This document shows positions 8,283-14,182 of a stretch of 15,112 bases of DNA, piece by piece (position 1 is the first letter of the stretch; each line of letters starts with the position of its first letter). Below the pieces are notes generated by a model. That model searched no databases. It had not been told where the DNA came from and worked only from the letters and a program-made list of their open reading frames with translations. Source of the DNA: an uncultured Selenomonadales bacterium (GTDB taxonomy: Bacteria > Bacillota > Negativicutes > Selenomonadales > Selenomonadaceae); the NCBI GenBank assembly GCA_947165405.1, contig CAMVAG010000023.1:1-15112 (forward strand), read 5' to 3'. The translations under genes were made by a program, and so were the position numbers.

Positions 8283-8792
8283 TCAGCTTGCGTTGTCCGC
8301 CAAGCGCAAAAGTTTCAACTCCGGCGGGTCGTCGGGCTTGGGCGGCGCGTGGTGCTTGGCAATGATTTTCGCCTCTTTGAACAAGCCGATTTGTTGAAGT
8401 TGGCGCGCACCGATTTCCGCATGATAATGATAAATGTAAAGCTCGCGGTTGCCGTTAATCTCAAGACGCTCGGCGAACTTCGGCGCAAATTTTGTAATCA
8501 GCACGACGAAAATTTTTCCGCGAATCGTCAAATCGCCTGCGCATCTGCCGGTGTCGTGAAGGAGAGCGCAACGAATCAGAAATTCTTTGTCGACGCCGCG
8601 TTTATCCTCGATGACAAGCCGTTCGACTTTGTAGGCGGTTCGCAAGCTGTGAGCTTGGTCGGCGATACTCATTGCGAAAAAAATTTTCTGCTCCTCAGCG
8701 TTGAGATGGGCAGAAATATATTTGCCGTCCTCGACAGTGACACGCGCCGTCACCGCCCGAACGAATTGCATAATTCTTTTTAAAACACTCAT
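8283..8792 (-). CDS. HD-domain phosphohydrolase-like protein
   Basis: A 169-residue protein with the metal-binding pattern of the HD superfamily: H48 in the DQAHSLRTA segment, H79-D80 in LLHDTGR, H122/H124, H147-H148 and a final D166 in LLRLADNAS. Such proteins hydrolyse phosphomonoesters, nucleotides or cyclic nucleotides; the substrate here cannot be told. The short N-terminal region (VRAVTARVT, then LNAEEQKIFFAMSIADQAHS) resembles small HD proteins common in Firmicutes. The start is taken at the ATG that overlaps the hisZ stop as ATGA, although the frame remains open 13 codons further upstream. This overlap points to translational coupling with hisZ, but a link to histidine synthesis is only contextual. 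It is soluble, with no signal peptide. Confidence 0.8.
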   Translation of the reverse strand: MSVLKRIMQFVRAVTARVTVEDGKYISAHLNAEEQKIFFAMSIADQAHSLRTAYKVERLVIEDKRGVDKEFLIRCALLHDTGRCAGDLTIRGKIFVVLITKFAPKFAERLEINGNRELYIYHYHAEIGARQLQQIGLFKEAKIIAKHHAPPKPDDPPELKLLRLADNAS

Positions 8793-9934
8793 GCCAAATA
8801 AATTAACTCCACACAATTTTTCTCTGCGCAAGAAATTTCGGCGTCGGATTTTTTTTGCGGCGTCAAAGAAACTTCAACGACTTTGCCCGCCGCCCGAAGT
8901 TCAGCCGCCTTTTGAATCGCCTCGCCTTCTTGACCGGAAGCATAACTCAAATAAAAATCTTTGAACTGCGAATCCTCGTCGACGCCTTGAAATTTTCTTG
9001 CGTCCAAAATTCTTTCGATGCCCAAAGCAAAACCCGTAGCGGGACAAGCAGTGCCGAAATCTTTTAGCATGTTGTCGTAGCGACCGCCGCCCGCAAGCGA
9101 ATAACCTACGCCGTGAGAATACGCCTCGAAGACCATGCCCGTATAATATTCGAAATCGCGAATCAAGCCCAAGTCGAAAGTGATTTTGTCGGCGACGCCG
9201 TAAATTTCCAGCAGGCGATAAATTTCCGTCAAGTTGTCGAGAGCTTTGCGGGAGCGGTCGTTGTCGGCGATTAATTGAGCCTCGTCCAAAATTTCTCTGC
9301 CGCCTTGAAGAGTCGGAATTTTTTTCAAGCGGTCGTCAACGTCCAAATTATTTAGCGCAACGATGTCGTGTCGTTCGATTGCGGATTTGATTTCGGCTTG
9401 AAGAGCGGCGGATAAATTTTCCATGAGCCCGCCCGCAAAGTCGACTTGCCCCAAACAAATTTTGAAGTCTTCCAAGCCCGCGACACTCAAAGCTTGCGCG
9501 GCGAGGGCGATAATTTCGGCGTCGGCAAAGGCGTTTGAAATTCCGATAAGTTCGACGCCCGCCTGATAGAATTCGCATTGACGACCGGGCTGATTTGTTC
9601 GGAAGCGGAAAACGTTTGTATTGTAGGAGAGCTTGAGCGGCAACGGCGAATCTTTCAAGCGGCTGACGGCAAGCCTCGCAATCGGCGTGGTCATTTCGTG
9701 TCGCAGGGCAAGCGTCCGATTGTTGCGGTCGAACATTTTAAAAAGATGCGGCTCTTGTGCTCGTCCGCTTGAAGTCGTGAGCGTCTCAAGATATTCCATC
9801 GTCGGTGTCACGACTTCCTCGTAGCCGAAGAGCGCGAACAGCGTAAAAATTTTTTGTTCGACTTTGCGTTTGGCGACAGCCTCCGCCGGCAAAAAATCTC
9901 GTGTGCCGTATGGTGTCTCTAAAAGTCCTGTCAT
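8789..9934 (-). CDS. hisZ: ATP phosphoribosyltransferase regulatory subunit
   Basis: Paralogue of histidyl-tRNA synthetase that binds short-form HisG and allows its activity and histidine feedback at the first step of histidine synthesis; cytoplasmic. The 381 residues start with PYGTRDFLP and keep the class II synthetase-like core (ALRHEMTTPIARL, DLGLIRDFEYYTGMVF, AGGGRYDNML, FALGIERI). The motif 2 position where HisS has FRYE reads FRFR (in NTNVFRFRTNQPGRQ), losing the catalytic Glu, and the C-terminal anticodon-binding domain is reduced. Both favour HisZ over HisS. The start has AAGGAGG (9948-9942) 7 nt upstream. No hisG or other his gene is in the window; the downstream partner is an HD-domain gene with an ATGA overlap. 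A truncated or divergent HisS remains the weaker alternative. Confidence 0.88.
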   Translation of the reverse strand: MTGLLETPYGTRDFLPAEAVAKRKVEQKIFTLFALFGYEEVVTPTMEYLETLTTSSGRAQEPHLFKMFDRNNRTLALRHEMTTPIARLAVSRLKDSPLPLKLSYNTNVFRFRTNQPGRQCEFYQAGVELIGISNAFADAEIIALAAQALSVAGLEDFKICLGQVDFAGGLMENLSAALQAEIKSAIERHDIVALNNLDVDDRLKKIPTLQGGREILDEAQLIADNDRSRKALDNLTEIYRLLEIYGVADKITFDLGLIRDFEYYTGMVFEAYSHGVGYSLAGGGRYDNMLKDFGTACPATGFALGIERILDARKFQGVDEDSQFKDFYLSYASGQEGEAIQKAAELRAAGKVVEVSLTPQKKSDAEISCAEKNCVELIYLA

Positions 9935-9957
9935 TACAAAACCTCCTTGTCGATATA

Positions 9958-9986
9958 ATTTTACAAGAGATTTTTATTTTGGGCAA
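9958..9986 (-). promoter_or_regulatory. Promoter of hisZ
   Basis: On the minus strand TTGCCC (9986-9981) and TAAAAT (9963-9958) are 17 bp apart. The predicted start near 9951 gives a very short leader, leaving no room for attenuation or a T-box. The -35 box is weak. It lies back to back with the trpA promoter, with the two -35 boxes 11 bp apart. Confidence 0.55.
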
Positions 9987-9997
9987 GCGGGCATGAA

Positions 9998-10026
9998 TTG
10001 ACGCAAAATTTTTTTCAAGGTAAAAT
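9998..10026 (+). promoter_or_regulatory. Promoter of trpA and the solute-binding protein gene
   Basis: TTGACG (9998-10003) and TAAAAT (10021-10026) are separated by 17 bp. Transcription would begin near 10033, only ~24 nt before the trpA ATG, so no leader peptide or riboswitch is present. AGAGG (10041-10045) is the likely ribosome site. Confidence 0.7.
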
Positions 10027-10056
10027 GATTTCAAAAAGACAGAGGTGCAAACTTTC

Positions 10057-10833
10057 ATGAGCAAGATTAAAGAAGCGTTCGCGCAGGGCAAGGCGTTCAT
10101 ACCGTTCATAACATGCGGCGATCCGAATTTGGAAACGACCGCCGCCGCAGTCAGAGCCGCCGTCGAAAACGGAGCCGACCTCGTCGAATTGGGCATTCCC
10201 TTTTCCGACCCCACTGCCGAAGGTGTCGTGATTCAAGAGGCAAATGTTCGTGCGCTCAAAGGCGGCGTCACGACCGATAAAATTTTCGACATGGTAAAAA
10301 ATCTGCGCGGCGATGTAAAAGTTCCGTTCGTCTTCATGACTTATGCCAACGTCGTTTTTTCCTACGGCGCGGAAAAATTTATTTCGACGTGCAAAGAAAT
10401 CGGGATTGACGGTTTGATTTTGCCCGATGTTCCCTTCGAAGAGAAAGAAGAATTTTTGCCGCTGTGCAGAAAATACGGCGTCGATTTAATTTCAATGATT
10501 GCCCCGACTTCCGAAGACAGAATCGCCAAGATAGCTCGTGAGGCGGCGGGCTTCGTGTATATCGTTTCAAGCTTGGGCGTGACGGGCGTGCGCAGCGAAA
10601 TTAAAACAGATTTGACTTCGATTGTCGCGGCGGTCAGAGCAAACACAAAAATTCCCTGCGCTATCGGCTTCGGCATTTCGACGCCCGCGCAGGCAAAGCA
10701 GATGGCAAAAATTTCGGACGGCGCGATTGTCGGTTCGGCGATTATAAAAATTCTTGCAAAGCACGGCGAAAATGCTCCCAAACTTATCGGCGAATACGTC
10801 CGCGAAATGAAAAATGCTTTAACGGAGGATTGA
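10057..10833 (+). CDS. trpA: Tryptophan synthase alpha chain
   Basis: Indole-3-glycerol-phosphate lyase that supplies indole to TrpB in the last step of tryptophan synthesis. The 258-residue TIM barrel begins MSKIKEAFAQGKAFIPFITCGDP, as usual for the family. The catalytic Glu is E44 in VELGIPFSDP. The position of the Salmonella Asp60 is E55, in TAEG instead of LADG; I believe this variant is common in clostridial TrpA. SSLGVTGVR is the loop 6 region, and CAIGFGISTPAQ and DGAIVGSAI bind phosphate. The ATG at 10057 is preferred over a GTG at 10045 because it fits the family N-terminus and the AGAGG site. No trpB or other trp gene is visible. It is followed after only 4 bp by a lipoprotein gene, which forms an unusual operon. 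It is divergent from hisZ. Confidence 0.93.
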   Translation: MSKIKEAFAQGKAFIPFITCGDPNLETTAAAVRAAVENGADLVELGIPFSDPTAEGVVIQEANVRALKGGVTTDKIFDMVKNLRGDVKVPFVFMTYANVVFSYGAEKFISTCKEIGIDGLILPDVPFEEKEEFLPLCRKYGVDLISMIAPTSEDRIAKIAREAAGFVYIVSSLGVTGVRSEIKTDLTSIVAAVRANTKIPCAIGFGISTPAQAKQMAKISDGAIVGSAIIKILAKHGENAPKLIGEYVREMKNALTED

Positions 10834-10837
10834 GGTC

Positions 10838-11866
10838 ATGTTCAAAAAAATTTTTACGGCGGCATTGCTCCTCGTGACATTGGTTTTGACGGGTTGCGGC
10901 GGCGGCGATAAACCGGGCGACACGAACAACAAGGATAACAAAAATGCCGGCAACAAGCTCGTGATTTACACTTCGATGAAAGAATCTTTAATCGGCGGAA
11001 TCGTCGAAGGCTTCAAAGCAAAAAATCCCGGCATTGACGTTGATTGGCAATCGGCGGGCGCGGGCAAGATTATGGCAAAGCTTGAGGCGGAACGTCAAAG
11101 CGGACACCTCATGGCGGATATAATTTGGACAAGCGAAGTTCCCGACTTCTACCAAATGAAAAACGAGGGTATCCTCGAACAATATCAGCCCGCAGGCTTC
11201 GACGAATTGCTCAATCCCTTCGACGATTATGACGGCTCGTTCACCGCCGCAAGATTGGGAACGCTGGGCATTGTCATTAACACAGATAAAATTTCGACGG
11301 AGCCGACAAGTTGGGAGACGATAGCCGCCGACCCGCTTTACAAAAATTCTTTCGGCATTGCTGACCCCGCGTTGAGTGGCACGGCGTTCATGAGCATTGC
11401 GCTTCTTGAAAAACAATTCGGTTGGGATTATATCGTTCGCCTTCACGACAACGGAGCAAGTAAGAGCAAAGGTTCCGGTCGCGTTGTCGACGACACTGCC
11501 GACGGTGCACTTAATGCTTGCCTCGGCGTCGACTACATCACTGCCGGCAAAATCGACAAGGGCGCGCCGCTCAAAATGGTTTATCCTCACGAGCTGTTGA
11601 TGGTGCCCAGTCCCATTGCCATTTTCAAAGACGCCGACCATAAAGACGCCGCGAAAAAGTTTGTTGATTATCTTATGACGCAAGAAGCCCAACAAATGGT
11701 TGCCAACGCGGGGACAGTGCCCGTTCGCCGCGATGTTGTCATGCCCGAACGCTACGGCTTGCCCGCGCCCGAAGAGGCTCTCAACAACGGCATAAAGATA
11801 AATTATTCCGACGTGCTCGAAAAGAAAGACGACATTGTCAAAAAATTTTCCAACTTGTTTAAATGA
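10838..11866 (+). CDS. ABC transporter substrate-binding lipoprotein (iron/phosphonate/polyamine-type, family 1)
   Basis: Periplasmic-side binding protein of an ABC importer. The 342 residues start with a lipoprotein signal: MFKKIF, a hydrophobic stretch, then the lipobox LTGC with C20 as the lipidated residue. A Gly/Asn/Lys-rich linker (21-39) follows, then a two-lobe binding fold starting NKLVIYTSMKES. ADIIWTSEVPDFYQMKNEG, GTLGIVINTDKI, and the C-terminal PSPIAIFKDADHKDAAKKFVDYL segment match the AfuA/FbpA and aminoethylphosphonate-binding group. The adjacent Tyr pair of Fe3+-binding FbpA is not seen, so the ligand is undetermined. GGAGG (10824-10828) lies inside the trpA end, 9 nt before the ATG. 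No permease or ATPase gene follows; transcription meets a terminator-like palindrome, so this is an orphan component that must borrow a transporter encoded elsewhere. Confidence 0.85.
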   Translation: MFKKIFTAALLLVTLVLTGCGGGDKPGDTNNKDNKNAGNKLVIYTSMKESLIGGIVEGFKAKNPGIDVDWQSAGAGKIMAKLEAERQSGHLMADIIWTSEVPDFYQMKNEGILEQYQPAGFDELLNPFDDYDGSFTAARLGTLGIVINTDKISTEPTSWETIAADPLYKNSFGIADPALSGTAFMSIALLEKQFGWDYIVRLHDNGASKSKGSGRVVDDTADGALNACLGVDYITAGKIDKGAPLKMVYPHELLMVPSPIAIFKDADHKDAAKKFVDYLMTQEAQQMVANAGTVPVRRDVVMPERYGLPAPEEALNNGIKINYSDVLEKKDDIVKKFSNLFK

Positions 11867-11886
11867 AATCTTCACGCTGAAAATCA

Positions 11887-12000
11887 AAAGCGACCGACGA
11901 AAATTAGCTTTCAGGTGTCAGCTTTCAGCTGTCAGAATAAATTTCCTGAAAGCTGAAAGCTAAAAGCTAAAAGCTTTCAAAATCGGCCGCTTTATTTTTT
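11887..12000. terminator. Probable bidirectional terminator with a repeat-filled loop
   Basis: AAAGCGACCGA (11887-11897) can pair with TCGGCCGCTTT (11983-11993). The 11-bp stem has one A-C mismatch in plus-strand RNA, which becomes a G-U pair in minus-strand RNA. It is followed by TTTATTTTTT on the plus strand and by a T-rich stretch on the minus strand. It lies between convergent genes. The two arms are 85 nt apart because a 70-bp heptamer palindrome occupies the loop. Confidence 0.6.
11906..11975. repeat. Heptamer palindrome (AGCTTTC / CTGAAAG units)
   Basis: The left arm 11906-11935 is four 7-bp units (AGCTTTC, AGGTGTC, AGCTTTC, AGCTGTC) plus AG. The right arm 11946-11975 is CTGAAAG twice, CTAAAAG twice, plus CT. 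The arms are reverse complements at 25 of 30 positions around a 10-nt AT-rich loop (11936-11945). It would form a long hairpin in RNA or single-stranded DNA. Confidence 0.85.
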
Positions 12001-12010
12001 TGTCGAAGAT

Positions 12011-13345
12011 TTATTTTTTCTTTGAGCGATAGAAAAACCAAATTGCCAAAACCCAAATCGGCATGACGATAACCGAGATTCTCATTTCGTCCATCATTGC
12101 CATTATGATTAAAATTCCCGCGAGGAACGCCAAGCAAAGATAATCGGCAAAGGGATAGAACAGCGATTTAAATTTCGGCTCGATACCTTCTGCCTCGCAA
12201 TGCTTGCGGAATTTCAAATGCGTGAGGACAATCATTCCCCAGCTTATGACGACCGCGCCCGTCACGATTGACATCATGTACATAAAAACTTGGTCGGGCA
12301 GAAAATAATTCATCACGACCGCCAAAAAAGTTATCCCCGAAGAAATCAAAATGCCGTTGACGGGGACGCCGCGCTTTGAAAGTTTTTCAAAAAATTTCGG
12401 AGCATTGTTGCTTGTCGCCAAGCCGAAGAGCATTCGCGAATTTGAGTAAATCGCCGAATTGTAAACGCTCACCGCAGCCGTCAGCACGACGAAATTTAAA
12501 ATGTTAGCGGCGGCAGGAAAACCCGCGCCCTCAAAAATTTGCACGAAAGGACTTGCCTCTTTGCCGACTTCATTCCACGGCCACAGCGTCATGAGGACAA
12601 TCATTGTGCCGACGTAGAAAATCAAAATGCGCCAGATAACTTGATTGATTGCGCGGGGAATTGTCTTGTCGGGATTTTCAGCCTCACCCGCCGTGATTCC
12701 GATTAACTCAATACCGCCGAAGCTGAACATCACCGGCGCCAACGACATGATAAAGCCGCTGATACCGTTCGGGAAGAAGCCGCCGTGAATCCACAGATTG
12801 GCAAAATTTTGCGGGAAGGGCACGAGGGCAGTGAGAATAAAATACGAGCCGAGCAGAATCATTCCGATAATCGCCGCGATTTTTATAAACGCCATCCAAA
12901 ATTCGATTTCGCCGTACGCGCTGACCGTGACGAGATTAATCGCCGTGATAATCAGCAGGCAGGCAAGCACGCCAATCCATTTCGGCAAATCGGGGAACCA
13001 ATAGCCCAGATAAATCGATACGGCACTAAGCTCCGCCATGCTCACGAGGATATAGAGGAACCAATAATTCCAGCCCGCGAGGAAGCCGGGAAATTCGCCC
13101 CAATATTTCGAGGCGTAGTAGCTGAACGAACCGCTGACAGGCTCCTCAACCGACATTTCGCCGAGCATTCGGACGATAAAAAAAATAATTATCCCGCCGA
13201 CCAAATAGCTCAAGGAAACAGCGGGACCTGCCAGCGCGATTGTCGCCGTCGAGCCGTAAAATAAACCCGTGCCGACCGCCGTGCCCAACGCAATCATTTG
13301 CAAGTGGCGATTCTTCAAACCGCGTTGCATTTTATTCTCTGACAT
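12011..13345 (-). CDS. AAT-family amino acid permease, AroP/PheP-like
   Basis: Inner-membrane proton-coupled amino acid importer of the APC superfamily; 444 residues, about 12 transmembrane helices. It follows the E. coli AroP/PheP layout throughout: RGLKNRHLQMIALGTAVGTGLFYGS at the N-terminus with the substrate-carboxylate loop in helix 1, LGEMSVEEPVSGSFSYYA, GWNYWFLYILVSMAEL, FSFGGIELIGITAGEAENP, and YNSAIYSNSRMLFGLA. Y98 sits where AroP has Tyr103, which from memory distinguishes broad aromatic transport from PheP (Phe at this place). Aromatic substrates are therefore likely but unproven, and ProY/GabP-type alternatives remain. It is probably last in a minus-strand operon, 47 bp behind the SDR gene. 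The ribosome site (AAGGA, ~12 nt upstream) is poorly spaced, so ATG 13330 (MQRGLKN) is an alternative start. Confidence 0.85.
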   Translation of the reverse strand: MSENKMQRGLKNRHLQMIALGTAVGTGLFYGSTATIALAGPAVSLSYLVGGIIIFFIVRMLGEMSVEEPVSGSFSYYASKYWGEFPGFLAGWNYWFLYILVSMAELSAVSIYLGYWFPDLPKWIGVLACLLIITAINLVTVSAYGEIEFWMAFIKIAAIIGMILLGSYFILTALVPFPQNFANLWIHGGFFPNGISGFIMSLAPVMFSFGGIELIGITAGEAENPDKTIPRAINQVIWRILIFYVGTMIVLMTLWPWNEVGKEASPFVQIFEGAGFPAAANILNFVVLTAAVSVYNSAIYSNSRMLFGLATSNNAPKFFEKLSKRGVPVNGILISSGITFLAVVMNYFLPDQVFMYMMSIVTGAVVISWGMIVLTHLKFRKHCEAEGIEPKFKSLFYPFADYLCLAFLAGILIIMAMMDEMRISVIVMPIWVLAIWFFYRSKKK

Positions 13346-13362
13346 AAATATTTCAAATCCTT

Positions 13363-13381
13363 AAGGAAAAATATTCCGTTG
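13363..13381. repeat. 19-bp direct repeat, copy 1 (intergenic)
   Basis: AAGGAAAAATATTCCGTTG between the SDR stop codon and the permease start. It is identical to bases 13462-13480 inside the SDR gene, 99 bp away; identity ends abruptly on both sides. Confidence 0.9.
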
Positions 13382-13392
13382 ACACTGCCTTA

Positions 13393-14136
13393 TTATCTGG
13401 CATTATATCCGCCGTCGATAGTTAAGACAGTTCCGGTAATGAATTCGTTTTCTTCGGAGGCAAGGAAAAATATTCCGTTGGCGATGTCTTCTACTTTTCC
13501 GAGTCTGTTCATGGGATGAATCGCTTCAATGCCCGATACGTCGTAAGTTCCGGCGTCGATAGCATTTTGAAGAATATCCGTTTTGATTGCGCCCGGTGCC
13601 ACTGCATTTATGCGTATTCCTTGCCGAGCATAATCAATGGCGGCTCCTTTGGTCAAACCTACCACAGCATGTTTTGTAGCACAATACTGCGCAGTCGCAT
13701 ACAAGCCGTTGAGTCCCGCAATAGATGCCAAGTTCACAATCGAGCCGCCGTTTGTTTTGAGCATTTCTTTTATCGCATACTTCATGCCGTAATAAACGCC
13801 CATGACATTTGTATCAAGCATTTGTTTCAAATCATCAGACTCTGTCTCCGCCAAAACAGCATTGCCCAATGAAATGCCTGAGTTGTTTACCATGACATCC
13901 AATTTGCCGTACTTGGCGACCGTTTCTTTTATTACGTCGCGGACTTGTTCTTCGTTTCTGACATCGAGTACTTTGAAATCTACTTCCAAACCTTTAGCCT
14001 TAAATTCATTCTTCAGAGCAGTTTCTTTTCTTGAATCACGACTGGTAACAACAACGTTATAACCGTTTTCAGCGAACTTTATGGCAGTCGCTTTACCGAT
14101 TCCGGTTGTACCGCCGGTGATAATTACTGTTTTCAT
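13393..14136 (-). CDS. Short-chain dehydrogenase/reductase (SDR)
   Basis: Classical SDR oxidoreductase, 247 residues, single Rossmann domain, cytoplasmic. The cofactor motif TGGTTGIG is at 7-14 and R33 after strand 2 suggests NADP(H). NNSG (84-87) replaces the usual NNAG. The catalytic tetrad N110, S138, Y151, K155 is intact, and PGAIKTD and the C-terminal ITGTVLTIDGGYNAR are typical. The substrate cannot be inferred: FabG-like, glucose dehydrogenase-like and other polyol/ketone reductases all fit. AAGGAGG lies 6 nt before the ATG. It sits between the Gfo/Idh gene (46 bp upstream) and the permease (47 bp downstream), all on the minus strand. Hand counts on several 60-base rows give about 35-48% GC against 52-55% in the neighbours, and codons are less GCC/GCG-rich. 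This hints at separate ancestry. Codons 220-225 are duplicated just after its stop. Confidence 0.92.
   Translation of the reverse strand: MKTVIITGGTTGIGKATAIKFAENGYNVVVTSRDSRKETALKNEFKAKGLEVDFKVLDVRNEEQVRDVIKETVAKYGKLDVMVNNSGISLGNAVLAETESDDLKQMLDTNVMGVYYGMKYAIKEMLKTNGGSIVNLASIAGLNGLYATAQYCATKHAVVGLTKGAAIDYARQGIRINAVAPGAIKTDILQNAIDAGTYDVSGIEAIHPMNRLGKVEDIANGIFFLASEENEFITGTVLTIDGGYNAR
13462..13480. repeat. 19-bp direct repeat, copy 2 (inside SDR gene)
   Basis: Same 19 bp as 13363-13381. Here it encodes N220-G-I-F-F-L225 of the SDR protein on the minus strand. Confidence 0.9.
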
Positions 14137-14182
14137 TTTTTCCTCCTTGTTTTAGAAAAAAGTCGTCGCGATACCCGACAAT

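Noticed and set aside
8268..8783. A 171-codon plus-strand open frame over the HD-domain gene.
   Set aside because: It is the complement of a gene with all HD metal-binding residues in order, and it has no promoter or ribosome site of its own.
8789..9934. Histidyl-tRNA synthetase (hisS) as the identity of this gene.
   Set aside because: The motif 2 FRYE has become FRFR and the C-terminal anticodon-binding domain is reduced, both typical of HisZ.
10988..11887. A 299-codon open frame antisense to the solute-binding protein gene.
   Set aside because: It has no ribosome site or family resemblance, it is fully covered by a clear lipoprotein gene, and it results from codon bias.
11906..11975. CRISPR array or insertion-sequence terminal repeats.
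   Set aside because: The units are only 7 bp with no spacers, there is no transposase nearby, and there is no target-site duplication.
13379..13407. Plus-strand promoter-like TTGACA with ATTATA 17 bp downstream, pointing antisense into the SDR gene.
   Set aside because: The -35 match is partly supplied by the 19-bp repeat, the -10 lies in SDR coding sequence, and no plus-strand gene follows.
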